The notes beneath the pieces are model-generated. The model worked only from the letters and a program-made list of their open reading frames with translations, ran no database searches and was not told the DNA's origin. Source: Rhizobium sophoriradicis (GTDB lineage Bacteria; Pseudomonadota; Alphaproteobacteria; Rhizobiales; Rhizobiaceae). Taken from it: a DNA stretch of 64,000 bases. Each line of letters starts with the position of its first letter. Within the stretch, counting starts at the first letter, position 1. Positions 32,915 to 41,621 of the stretch are shown here, in pieces. The position numbers and the translations under genes are program-made. The DNA lies in NCBI RefSeq assembly GCF_003939025.1, contig NZ_RQIH01000010.1, positions 186,001 to 250,000 of the forward strand, in the 5' to 3' direction.

Positions 32915-34645
32915 TCAGTTCGACTGGCGGCGCAGGAATGCCGGGATTTCCAGCTGGTCGTCTTCCTGCATCATCCGGGCCTGCGGAACCGCGCGACCCT
33001 GATCGTCGAGATTGCCGCGGCGCGGCGCATAGAGGCTTGCCTCCGGCGACAGCGGACGGCGCTGCTGCGAAGCAGCCGGCGGTGCGGCAGTCATGTCGGC
33101 TGCAACCGCGTCATCGTCGCGGCGTCCCAGCGAATTGGTGATTCGCTTGAGCAGACCCATTGGGCCGCGCTCTTCCTGGCCATGCGCGGAAGCCGCCTGC
33201 GTGCGGTGGTCGAGCTCGGCCTGGACGACCGGCGGGAAGTCTTCGACCTTCGGCATGCGCATCGGCTCGGGCGCCTGACGAATGACGGGCTCCTGCCGGA
33301 CCGGCTGCGGCTGGATGGGCTGCTGCTGGATGGGCTGGCTCATCACCGGCTGGCTCATCACCGGCGCCGGAGCCTGCTGCGGCACCTGAGGACGCATGGC
33401 CGGAGCCTCCGGTGCAGGCGCGAAGATCTTGCTCTGCGGACGGAAGACTTCCTGCTGCGCAGCAGGCTGCTGAAGCGGTGCGGCGGCACGCGGGGCCGGG
33501 ATTTCGAGCTCGCGTTCCATCTCGGCTTCGCGGATGGTCTGCGCGATCGGATCAATGGCCTTTGGTGCCTGCATCACCGGCGCAGGCTGAACTGCGGCCG
33601 CTGCCGGAGCAACAGCCGCGGAGGGACGGATAGCGGGCTTGGCAGCCGGCTGGAAGTTGCGCTCGGCAGCTTCGCTGATCGCCCGGTCGATACCAGTCGC
33701 GACGACCGAGACGCGGATGATGCCCTCGAGCGATTCGTCGAAGGTGGCGCCGAGGATGATGTTGGCGTCGGGATCGACTTCCTCGCGGATACGGGTCGCG
33801 GCTTCATCGACTTCGAAGAGCGTAAGGTCGCGACCGCCGGTGATCGAGATCAGCAGGCCCTGGGCGCCCTTCATCGAGGTTTCGTCGAGCAGCGGGTTGG
33901 CGATCGCCGCTTCGGCGGCCTGCAGTGCGCGGCCGGCGCCGGAGGCTTCGCCGGTGCCCATCATCGCGCGGCCCATTTCGCGCATGACCGAGCGGACGTC
34001 GGCGAAGTCGAGGTTGATGAGACCTTCCTTCACCATCAGGTCGGTGATGCAAGCAACGCCCGAATAGAGAACCTGGTCGGCCATGGCGAACGCGTCGGCG
34101 AAGGTCGTCTTGTCGTTGGCAATGCGGAAGAGGTTCTGGTTCGGAATGACGATCAGCGTGTCGACAGACTTCTGCAGTTCCTGGATGCCCATCTCGGCGA
34201 GACGCATGCGGCGGCCGCCTTCGAAATGGAACGGCTTGGTGACGACGCCGACTGTCAGGATACCCTTGTTGCGGGCGGCCTGCGCGACAACAGGAGCAGC
34301 ACCGGTACCCGTACCGCCGCCCATGCCGGCGGTGACGAAGCACATATGCGTGCCGTTCAGGTGATCGACGATTTCGTCGATGCACTCTTCCGCAGCCGCG
34401 CGGCCGACTTCCGGCTGCGAACCGGCGCCGAGGCCTTCGGTGACGTTGACGCCGAGCTGGATGATACGCTCGGCCTTCGTCATCGTCAGCGCCTGCGCAT
34501 CCGTGTTGGCAACGACGAAGTCGACGCCCTGGAGGCCGGCGGTGATCATGTTGTTGACGGCGTTGCCGCCACCGCCGCCGACGCCGAACACGGTGATGCG
34601 CGGCTTCAGCTCTGTGATGTCAGGCTTTTGCAGCTTGATTGTCAT
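32915..34645 (-). CDS. ftsZ: Cell division protein FtsZ (long C-terminal linker)
   Basis: The 576-residue tubulin-like GTPase forms the Z ring. The GTP-binding tubulin signature GGGTGTG is at residues 109-115 and the globular core ends near residue 320. The C-terminal linker is unusually long, about 240 residues. It is rich in Pro and Gln with near repeats (VMSQPVMSQPIQQQPIQ), and ends with the conserved tail DDQLEIPAFLRRQSN, which binds FtsA and other partners. This long-linker form is typical of rhizobial FtsZ1. The start MTIKLQKPDI follows a GAAGGAAC ribosome site. Confidence 0.97.
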   Translation of the reverse strand: MTIKLQKPDITELKPRITVFGVGGGGGNAVNNMITAGLQGVDFVVANTDAQALTMTKAERIIQLGVNVTEGLGAGSQPEVGRAAAEECIDEIVDHLNGTHMCFVTAGMGGGTGTGAAPVVAQAARNKGILTVGVVTKPFHFEGGRRMRLAEMGIQELQKSVDTLIVIPNQNLFRIANDKTTFADAFAMADQVLYSGVACITDLMVKEGLINLDFADVRSVMREMGRAMMGTGEASGAGRALQAAEAAIANPLLDETSMKGAQGLLISITGGRDLTLFEVDEAATRIREEVDPDANIILGATFDESLEGIIRVSVVATGIDRAISEAAERNFQPAAKPAIRPSAAVAPAAAAVQPAPVMQAPKAIDPIAQTIREAEMERELEIPAPRAAAPLQQPAAQQEVFRPQSKIFAPAPEAPAMRPQVPQQAPAPVMSQPVMSQPIQQQPIQPQPVRQEPVIRQAPEPMRMPKVEDFPPVVQAELDHRTQAASAHGQEERGPMGLLKRITNSLGRRDDDAVAADMTAAPPAASQQRRPLSPEASLYAPRRGNLDDQGRAVPQARMMQEDDQLEIPAFLRRQSN

Positions 34646-34701
34646 GGTACCTGTTCCTTCTCTCTCTGGCCGCATCGCCACGCCGGCCAATTACTCAAAT
34701 T

Positions 34702-36033
34702 TCAGAAGCTTTCCTTCAGCCACTGGCCCATCCGGGCTATGCGGCTGTTATTTCCCCCAAGCGACATGAGCAGACCGCTCTGTGACGCATGTGTCTCCAT
34801 GTCCGCCACCTGCGGATAGATCATCAGGCCGACGGCCGTCGAAAAGGCCGGACCCTTGGCCGCCGTCGGCAATCCCGAAACGCCCATCGGACGGCCGATG
34901 CGGACATTGCGGGCAAGGATGCGCCGCGCCACTTCGGCGAGGCCGGTCAGCTGGCTTGCACCGCCAGTCAAGACGACGCGCTTGCCGACGATCGGGCTGA
35001 AGCCGGAGCGCTGGATCCGGTCGCGGATCAGTTCCATCGTCTCTTCGATTCGCGCCGACACGATTCGCGAAACCAGCGCCCGCGGCACCTGCGACGGCTG
35101 GTCGCGATCATCCTCGCCGATCGGCGGGATCGAGATCAGCTCGCGCTCGTCGGAGGAGTTCGAAAGTGCCGAGGCGTGCACGACCTTCAGCCGCTCCGCA
35201 TCCTCGATGCGAGTCGAAAGGCCGCGCGCCAGGTCTGTGGTGACGTGATGGCCGCCGAGGCCGACGGCATCCGTATGTACGAGCTTGCCTTCGGCAAAGA
35301 CCGAAATGGTCGTCGTGCCGCCGCCCATGTCGATCGCCGCGCAGCCGAGCTCGACCTCGTCATCGACGAGAGCGGCAAGGCCGGATGCATAGGGCGTCGC
35401 GACGATGCCCTCGACCGAAAGATGCGCGCGGTTGACGCTGAGCTCGAGGTTCTTCAGCGCCGAGCGCTCTGCCGTCACCACATGCATGTCGACGCCGAGC
35501 GCATCGCCATACATCGCCAGCGGATCGCGGATACCGCGCTCGCCGTCGAGCGAGAAGCCCGTCGCCAGCGAATGCAGCACCGAACGGTCCTGGCGCAGCG
35601 ATTGCTGGCAGGCGGCCGACAGTACCTTCTTCAAATCGTTGAGCTCGACTTCCTGGCCGCCGAGATCGATCGTCGCCGTGTAGATGTCGCTTCCAAGGCG
35701 GCCGGCCGTCAGGTTGACGATCAGGCTCTCGACGGTCAGCCCCGCCATGCGCTCGGCCGCATCGACGGCGAGGCGGATGACGCCTTCCAGCGCGTCGAGG
35801 TCGGCGATAACGCCGGTCTTGATGCCGCGGGAGCGCTGGTGGCCGATGCCGATGATCTCGATATTGTGCGTGCGGCCCGGCAGGATCTGGCTTTCCTCGC
35901 GCGGCGTCAGCCGGCCGATCATGCAGACGACCTTGGTCGAGCCGATGTCCAGCACCGAAACGATATGAGACCGCTTCGACGAGAGCGGCTTCAGGCGCGG
36001 CAGTCCGAAATGGGATGAACCGAACAAGCTCAT
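34702..36033 (-). CDS. ftsA: Cell division protein FtsA
   Basis: The 443-residue actin-like protein anchors FtsZ to the membrane. The phosphate-1 motif is in SVLDIGSTKVVCMIGRL and the phosphate-2 region in AAIDMGGGTTTISVFAEG; the SHS2/1C insertion lies between. The C-terminus (RIARMGQWLKESF) is the amphipathic membrane-targeting helix. It overlaps ftsQ by 4 bases (36030-36033) and is 56 bases upstream of ftsZ. Confidence 0.97.
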   Translation of the reverse strand: MSLFGSSHFGLPRLKPLSSKRSHIVSVLDIGSTKVVCMIGRLTPREESQILPGRTHNIEIIGIGHQRSRGIKTGVIADLDALEGVIRLAVDAAERMAGLTVESLIVNLTAGRLGSDIYTATIDLGGQEVELNDLKKVLSAACQQSLRQDRSVLHSLATGFSLDGERGIRDPLAMYGDALGVDMHVVTAERSALKNLELSVNRAHLSVEGIVATPYASGLAALVDDEVELGCAAIDMGGGTTTISVFAEGKLVHTDAVGLGGHHVTTDLARGLSTRIEDAERLKVVHASALSNSSDERELISIPPIGEDDRDQPSQVPRALVSRIVSARIEETMELIRDRIQRSGFSPIVGKRVVLTGGASQLTGLAEVARRILARNVRIGRPMGVSGLPTAAKGPAFSTAVGLMIYPQVADMETHASQSGLLMSLGGNNSRIARMGQWLKESF

Positions 36034-36962
36034 ATATTCTGCCCCGACTTCTTCAATTCCTTCGTACGCTCCGTTACCGCCGCCTGCCGGCGGACCGCCG
36101 CTTCCGGCGTCAGCTGGATCGCGGTCCTGTCCGGCAATCTCAGATCGACCGCAGCGATGTCGCGCTCCAGCAGCTGGTGCTGCTCATCGAACTTCGAAAG
36201 TGTGGCCAGCGCCTGATCGATGCCGTCTTCCGGCAGCTTGACGATGACGCCGTTATCCATGTGCAGGTCCCAGCGACGTCCCGATATCCAGACATAGGCC
36301 TTCACGCGGGCCTTCACGTCGGGCCACTTCGAGAAGGCCTCGTCGAGCGAAGCCGCAGCCGTTTCCGCATCGCGGCCGACGACGAGCGGCAGCGACGAAA
36401 ACTTGTTGTCGCGCAGCGGCGCGATGACGCTGCCGTTCTTTTCGATCAGCGAAAGCTCCTGCCCGTGCTGCCAGATCGCATAGGCTTGGCGCTCCTTGAG
36501 CTTCACCTCGATCGTCTTCGGATAGACCTTGCGGACCTCGACGCTTTCGACCCAGGGAAGATGGGCGATCTTCCGGCGAGCGGCATCGACGTCGAGCGCG
36601 ACCAGCGAGGTCGTGCCGTCGAGGCCGATCAGCTGCAGGATTTCGATTTCGGAAGTTTCCGAATTGCCGGAGACCTTGACGTCCTCGATCGCAAAACCGG
36701 CGGCCGTCGTCGTCGCCTGGGCTACCGCTTCCGTGTGACCGCCGAGCGACATGCCGTAAAGCCCGGTCGCGCCTAAGAAAGCCAGCGCCGCAACGGTGCC
36801 GGTATGGGCCGGGATATAGATGCGGCCGCCGCCGAGGCTGATCAGGAAACGAGTGACGCGACGCAGTGGACGCGGCAGGACGAATCGCTCCTCGGCCTCC
36901 ACGGTCGGAAGCACAGCATGATGGCTGGGACGCCCTATCCTCTTGACCGTCAACGCAAACAA
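36030..36962 (-). CDS. ftsQ: Cell division protein FtsQ (TTG start)
   Basis: The 310-residue bitopic divisome protein has a basic cytoplasmic N-terminus, one membrane helix at about residues 54-75, a POTRA domain (FAIEDVKVSGNSETSEIEIL) and a beta domain. A TTG at 36962 is chosen as start. GGAGGA sits 6 bases upstream, and the resulting MFALTVKRIG matches the form seen in related FtsQ proteins. An ATG at 36983 would overlap ddl by 34 bases and lacks a good ribosome site. With TTG the overlap with ddl is 13 bases. The ftsA gene overlaps by 4. Confidence 0.93.
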   Translation of the reverse strand: MFALTVKRIGRPSHHAVLPTVEAEERFVLPRPLRRVTRFLISLGGGRIYIPAHTGTVAALAFLGATGLYGMSLGGHTEAVAQATTTAAGFAIEDVKVSGNSETSEIEILQLIGLDGTTSLVALDVDAARRKIAHLPWVESVEVRKVYPKTIEVKLKERQAYAIWQHGQELSLIEKNGSVIAPLRDNKFSSLPLVVGRDAETAAASLDEAFSKWPDVKARVKAYVWISGRRWDLHMDNGVIVKLPEDGIDQALATLSKFDEQHQLLERDIAAVDLRLPDRTAIQLTPEAAVRRQAAVTERTKELKKSGQNI

Positions 36963-37876
36963 GACGCGTCCTCCACCATCCACCGGAGAAATTCACCAAA
37001 GGAATAACCGGCATGGCCGGCCATTTCGGGCACGAGCGAGGTTGGAGTCATGCCAGGCTGGGTATTGACCTCCAGCCAGATGATTTCGCCGTCTTCGGAG
37101 AAACGATCGTCGTAACGAAAGTCGGACCGACTGACGCCGCGACAACCGATTGCCTGATGCGCCCTTACGGCCAATGTTTGTATTTTTTGGTAAATATTCG
37201 GTGAAATTTTCGCCGGGATGACGTGTTTTGAACCGCCCACCGCATACTTGGAATCGTAATCATAGAAATTGTGTCCCAGCGGCACCACCTCGGTGACGCC
37301 AAGCGCAGTCTCGCCCATGACACCGCAGGTCAGTTCGCGGCCGTAGACGTAGCGTTCAACGAGAACCTCCTCGCCATAGTGCCACTCGGGCGAGCTGACG
37401 ACCTGCGGCGGATGCGCCTGATCTTCCGTGACGATGACGACGCCGAAGCTCGACCCTTCGCGAACCGGCTTCACCACATAGGGCGGCCTCATCGGATGCG
37501 CTGAAGGAAAGGCGAAACGGTTGACGACCTGTGATTCGGCAACCGGAATGCCGGCAGCGGCAGCGACAAGTTTTGCCTTGTCCTTGTCCATCGCCAACGC
37601 CGAGGCGAGCACGCCCGAATGCGTATAGGGAATTTCCAGATATTCGAGGATGCCCTGGATGGTGCCATCCTCGCCAAAGGGCCCATGAAGCGCGTTGAAG
37701 ACGACATCGGGCTTCAGCGCCGCAAGTTTCTCGGAAACGTCGCGCGCGACATCGATGCACGTCACCTTGAAGCCTTCGGCTTCGAGGGCTGCTGCGCAAG
37801 CCTTTCCCGAGGAAAGGCTGACGGGCCGTTCCGAGGAAAATCCGCCCATCAGGACAGCGACATGCTTGCGACTCAT
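36950..37876 (-). CDS. ddl: D-alanine--D-alanine ligase
   Basis: The 308-residue ATP-grasp enzyme makes the D-Ala-D-Ala dipeptide for UDP-MurNAc-pentapeptide. Blocks include VAVLMGGFSSERPVSLSSGK, HGPFGEDGTIQGILEYLEIP, YVVKPVREGSSFGV and the metal-binding EVNTQPGMTPTSLVPEMA. The ATG at 37874-37876 follows GGGGGTGTTG, a good ribosome site. It heads the ddl-ftsQ-ftsA-ftsZ half of the cluster, with a 425-base gap upstream that must contain its promoter. Confidence 0.96.
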   Translation of the reverse strand: MSRKHVAVLMGGFSSERPVSLSSGKACAAALEAEGFKVTCIDVARDVSEKLAALKPDVVFNALHGPFGEDGTIQGILEYLEIPYTHSGVLASALAMDKDKAKLVAAAAGIPVAESQVVNRFAFPSAHPMRPPYVVKPVREGSSFGVVIVTEDQAHPPQVVSSPEWHYGEEVLVERYVYGRELTCGVMGETALGVTEVVPLGHNFYDYDSKYAVGGSKHVIPAKISPNIYQKIQTLAVRAHQAIGCRGVSRSDFRYDDRFSEDGEIIWLEVNTQPGMTPTSLVPEMAGHAGYSFGEFLRWMVEDASCLR

Positions 37877-38301
37877 CAACACCCCCAAAAATAACTTTCA
37901 CTTTTGAAAACGACGCTTGCGCGAAGCTGTCTGCGCCGTTTCGGGCCTTTGTCCGATCTGCATGCATTAGAGCATCATTATGGTTAATGAAGTGTTTACT
38001 TTCGTTAACTTCCATCTCGGAAATTGGCGATCTTTTACCTTTTGCTCATTTCGCCACCATTCCGACGCAAGCGGGGGTGGACCCCGAGCGGAGGCGAAAA
38101 ATCCTATGTCTTCAACAAGATATGGTGCCGCGCTGACCCGCGATGGCCTCAGTCGAAGGACCGAGATGCCATCCCTTAATGGCCGCCGCCCGCAGGATTA
38201 ATTAATGCGGAGAGCCGCAGCATTCGGTCCGCCCTGCTTTTTTATTGATGCGGGTCTGACTTCCGGTTAGCCAAGGCCGATGGATGAGCAGGGAGAAGAT
38301 C
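37877..38301. other. Divergent intergenic region between ddl and epimerase genes, with CtrA-like box
   Basis: This 425-bp region separates the leftward ddl from the rightward epimerase-like gene. On the minus strand TAAA-N7-TTAA (37998-37984) is one base off the CtrA consensus. A CTAATG -10 candidate sits so that its -35 would fall inside the box. A second GTTAAC half-site lies at 38004-38009. A 31-codon frame at 38106-38201 has GGAGG upstream, but spacing of 11 bases and no recognisable homology, so it is not called. A short TGCGG-AGAG-CCGCA hairpin lies at about 38205-38218. Confidence 0.4.
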
Positions 38302-39231
38302 ATGCGATGCCTCGTCACCGGCGCTGCCGGCTTCGTCGGTAGTCCGCTTGTCAAACGGCTGCACGCAGAGAAGATTTGTGATCTGGTGGTCACCACCAGA
38401 TCCCAAACGTCTGCCTTTCCTGATGATGTCAGGCATTTTCCGATAGACATAACCGACAGGACCGACTGGGCGGCGGCACTTGCAGGCGTCGACGTCATCC
38501 TCCATCTTGCCGCCCGCGTTCACATCATGAACGACCGCGCAGCCGATCCGCTGGCGGAATTCCGCCGGACCAACACCGCCGCCACACTCAACCTTGCCGA
38601 ACAGGCGGCCCGCGCCGGCGTGAAGAGATTCGTCTTCGTCAGCACCATCAAGGTCAATGGCGAAGAGAACGATCGGCCGTTCCGGCATGACGACACGCCG
38701 AAGCCGATCGATCCTTACGGCATTTCGAAGCTTGAAAGCGAAATCGGTCTGCGCGAAATCGCCGCCCGCACCGGTATGGAAATCGTCGTCATCCGCCCGC
38801 CGCTGGTCTATGGGCCCGGCGCAAGAGGCAACTTCGCCCTTCTTGTCGGGCTCGTCCGCAAGCGGATACCGCTCCCCTTCGCTTCACTGAAGAACCGCCG
38901 CACATTGGTGGCTGTGCAAAATCTCGTCGATCTGATCATCACCTGCGCGGCGCATCCGGCCGCCGGCGGCGGGATTTTCCTCGCTGGAGATGGTGAGGAC
39001 CTGTCGACTCCGGAGCTCATCCGGGGAATCGCGGCGGGGCTCGGCGTCAAGCCGATGCTGGTCCCCTTCCCGTCTGCATTGCTGCACATGGCGGCGAAGT
39101 CTGTCGGGAAGGAGGCCGTCTATCAACGCCTTTGCGGTTCGCTGCAGGTCGACATATCCGAGGCACGCAAGGTTCTCGGCTGGACGCCGGTCGTCACGCC
39201 GCGCCAAGGCCTGAAACTGGCGGTGAAGTAG
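38302..39231 (+). CDS. NAD-dependent epimerase/dehydratase (extended SDR)
   Basis: The 309-residue extended short-chain dehydrogenase resembles UDP-sugar 4-epimerases and WcaG-like enzymes. The dinucleotide motif is TGAAGFVG at residues 6-13. The catalytic S114 (VSTIKV) and Y139/K143 (DPYGISKLE) are intact. The ATG at 38302 follows AGGGAG at 6 bases. It lies on the opposite strand between murB and ddl, breaking the division cluster into two. Its stop is 3 bases from the murB stop. It is probably a late insertion or a lineage-specific nucleotide-sugar enzyme; substrate unknown. Confidence 0.9.
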   Translation: MRCLVTGAAGFVGSPLVKRLHAEKICDLVVTTRSQTSAFPDDVRHFPIDITDRTDWAAALAGVDVILHLAARVHIMNDRAADPLAEFRRTNTAATLNLAEQAARAGVKRFVFVSTIKVNGEENDRPFRHDDTPKPIDPYGISKLESEIGLREIAARTGMEIVVIRPPLVYGPGARGNFALLVGLVRKRIPLPFASLKNRRTLVAVQNLVDLIITCAAHPAAGGGIFLAGDGEDLSTPELIRGIAAGLGVKPMLVPFPSALLHMAAKSVGKEAVYQRLCGSLQVDISEARKVLGWTPVVTPRQGLKLAVK

Positions 39232-39234
39232 CCG

Positions 39235-40209
39235 TTATTCGCTGGTGACGCCCTGGAACGGGCGCACTTCGCGGCCGGGCATGAAGACACCGAGGCGCTT
39301 GATTTCCCATTCGAGCTTGATGCCATCTTTCTCGAAGACCTCGCGGCGCACCTGCTCGCCAAGATATTCGAGATCGTAGCCGGTCGCCTGCCCCATATTG
39401 ATCATGAAGTTGCAGTGAAGCGACGACATCTGCGCGCCACCAATGACGAGGCCGCGGCAGCCCGCCTCGTCGATCAGCTTCCAAGCCGAGTGGCCGGGCG
39501 GGTTCTTGAAGGTCGAGCCGCCGGTCTTCTCGCGCACCGGCTGCACCGTCTCGCGATGATTGCGCACGGCATCCATCTCGGCGCGGATCTGGGCGCGATC
39601 CTCTGGATAGCCCTCGAACAGCACCGAGGTGAAGATAAGGTCGGCAGGGGCTGCGGAATGCCGGTAGGAATAGCCCATCTCGGCATTGGAAAGCACATGC
39701 TTGTTGCCCTTGCGGTCGACCGCGTTGACCTCGATCAGCCGCTCGCGCGTCTCCACCCCGTTGGCGCCGGCATTCATGCGCGCCGCGCCACCGATGGCGC
39801 CGGGAATGCCGTAGTAGAAATGAAAGCCGCCGATGCCGTTGTCCATCGCCATCGCCGCCACATGCTTGTCCGGGCAGATGGCGCCGGCAAGGATGCGGTT
39901 TTCACCGGCCAGCTCGACGAAGCCGAAGCCCTTCGCCGACAGGCGCAGCACGACGCCGGGAATGCCGCCGTCGCGCACCAGGATATTGGAGCCGACGCCG
40001 ATCACCGTCAGCGGCACCTCTTCCGGCAGGATCTTCAGGAAGGCGATGAGATCGTCGACATCATGCGGCTGGAACATCAGCTCGGCGAGCCCGCCGGCCC
40101 TGAACCAGGTGACGCGGTCCATGGGGGCATCCGGCGTGATGCGACCGCGGATATCCTTTACACCGTCTCCGAGAGACGCGAGAAGCTTTTCCCCATTCAC
40201 CTGTTTCAT
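39235..40209 (-). CDS. murB: UDP-N-acetylenolpyruvoylglucosamine reductase
   Basis: The 324-residue FAD enzyme reduces enolpyruvyl-UDP-GlcNAc to UDP-MurNAc. Visible blocks are TWFRAGGLAELMFQP, the FAD-binding VIGVGSNILVRDGGIPG, GIPGAIGGAARMNAGANG, and the type I REKTGGSTFKNPPGHSAWKL with its serine. The start at 40207-40209 gives a 4-base overlap with murC. It is the last gene of the mraZ-to-murB half and converges on the epimerase gene. Confidence 0.96.
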   Translation of the reverse strand: MKQVNGEKLLASLGDGVKDIRGRITPDAPMDRVTWFRAGGLAELMFQPHDVDDLIAFLKILPEEVPLTVIGVGSNILVRDGGIPGVVLRLSAKGFGFVELAGENRILAGAICPDKHVAAMAMDNGIGGFHFYYGIPGAIGGAARMNAGANGVETRERLIEVNAVDRKGNKHVLSNAEMGYSYRHSAAPADLIFTSVLFEGYPEDRAQIRAEMDAVRNHRETVQPVREKTGGSTFKNPPGHSAWKLIDEAGCRGLVIGGAQMSSLHCNFMINMGQATGYDLEYLGEQVRREVFEKDGIKLEWEIKRLGVFMPGREVRPFQGVTSE

Positions 40210-41621
40210 GCGGACTTTCCCGATAGGCCTTCCAGTTGTCTGGGCAGTGCCGCTGCCCAGGATGTGATGCTCCCAGCCCCCAACAAAACCACGAAATCGC
40301 CAGGCTTTGCAACCTCTGCAACCATCTGCGGCAGAAGCTCGGCCGAAGACAGGAAGCGGGCGTCGCGATGGCCGCCGGATTTGATGCGCGAGACGAGCGA
40401 CGTGGAGTCGGCGCCTTCGATTGCATCCTCGCCTGCCGCATAGACGGGCGCCAGAAAAATGCTGTCGGCATCGTTGAAGCAGGCCGCGAATTCCTCGAAT
40501 AGGCTTGCGAGACGGCTGTACCGGTGCGGCTGGTGGACGGCGATGATGCGGCCCTTGCAGGCCTCGCGGGCCGCGCGCAGCACCGCCTTGATCTCGACCG
40601 GATGGTGGCCGTAATCGTCGAAGATCTGCACTCCGTTCCATTCGCCCGTCAAGGTAAAGCGGCGCTTGACGCCGCCGAAGGAGGCAAGCCCCTTGGCGAT
40701 ATCTTCACTCGATATGCCAAGCCGGTTGGCGACGGCGATCGCCGCCGTCGCGTTGGAAATATTGTGCCGCCCGGGCATCGGCATGACCAGCCCCTTGAGC
40801 TCGGTCACCTGGCCGGTGCGGCGGCGGCGGATCTCGACATCGAAGATCGAGCGCGTGCCGTCGATTCGCACATTCTTGAAGCGCACGTCGGCCTGCGGGT
40901 TCTCGCCATAGGTGATGATCTTGCGGTCCTCGATGCGGCCGACCAGCGATTGTACTTCGGGGTGGTCGAGGCACATGACGCCGAAACCGTAAAACGGCAC
41001 GTTCTCGACGAACTGCCGGAAGGCGGCGCGCACCGCATCGAAATTGCCGTAATGGTCGAGATGTTCGGGGTCGATGTTGGTGATGACGGCGACATCTGCC
41101 GGAAGCTTCAGGAAGGTGCCGTCCGATTCGTCGGCCTCGACCACCATCCACTCGCCCTCGCCCATGCGGGCATTGGTGCCGTAGGCGTTGATGATGCCGC
41201 CGTTGATGACGGTCGGGTCGAGCCCGCCGGCCTCGAGCAGGGTCGCCACCAGCGAGGTCGTCGTCGTCTTGCCGTGGGTGCCGCCGATGGCAATCGCATT
41301 GCGGAAGCGCATCAGCTCGGCAAGCATTTCGGCGCGGCGCACCACCGGCAGCAGCTTTTCACGGGCGGCGATAAGTTCCGGATTGCTCTTCTTGATCGCC
41401 GTCGAGACGACGACGACTTCGGCATCACCCAGATTTTCAGCCCGATGGCCGACGAAGACTTCGATGCCCTTGTCGCGCAGGCGCTGGACATTGGCGCTGT
41501 CGGTCTGGTCCGATCCCTGCACCTTATGGCCGAGATTGTGCAGCACCTCGGCAATGCCGCTCATCCCGATGCCGCCAATGCCGATGAAATGGACGAGACC
41601 GATCGCCTTCGGCAGTTTCAT
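40206..41621 (-). CDS. murC: UDP-N-acetylmuramate--L-alanine ligase
   Basis: The 471-residue Mur ligase adds L-Ala to UDP-MurNAc. It starts with the Rossmann loop HFIGIGGIGMSGIAEVL. The ATP loop is GTHGKTTT at about 114-121, followed by the carbamylated-lysine/metal region and HPVEIKAVLRAAR in domain 3. It overlaps murB by 4 bases and murG by 4 bases (41618-41621), which places it firmly in the operon. Confidence 0.97.
   Translation of the reverse strand: MKLPKAIGLVHFIGIGGIGMSGIAEVLHNLGHKVQGSDQTDSANVQRLRDKGIEVFVGHRAENLGDAEVVVVSTAIKKSNPELIAAREKLLPVVRRAEMLAELMRFRNAIAIGGTHGKTTTTSLVATLLEAGGLDPTVINGGIINAYGTNARMGEGEWMVVEADESDGTFLKLPADVAVITNIDPEHLDHYGNFDAVRAAFRQFVENVPFYGFGVMCLDHPEVQSLVGRIEDRKIITYGENPQADVRFKNVRIDGTRSIFDVEIRRRRTGQVTELKGLVMPMPGRHNISNATAAIAVANRLGISSEDIAKGLASFGGVKRRFTLTGEWNGVQIFDDYGHHPVEIKAVLRAAREACKGRIIAVHQPHRYSRLASLFEEFAACFNDADSIFLAPVYAAGEDAIEGADSTSLVSRIKSGGHRDARFLSSAELLPQMVAEVAKPGDFVVLLGAGSITSWAAALPRQLEGLSGKSA

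Noticed and set aside
32867..34819. 650-codon plus-strand open frame opposite ftsZ
   Set aside because: Antisense shadow of ftsZ with Arg/His/Asp-rich translation and no domain.
38106..38201. 31-codon frame in the ddl-epimerase gap
   Set aside because: It has GGAGG upstream but with 11-base spacing, and no homology or terminator; kept only as a note in the intergenic entry.
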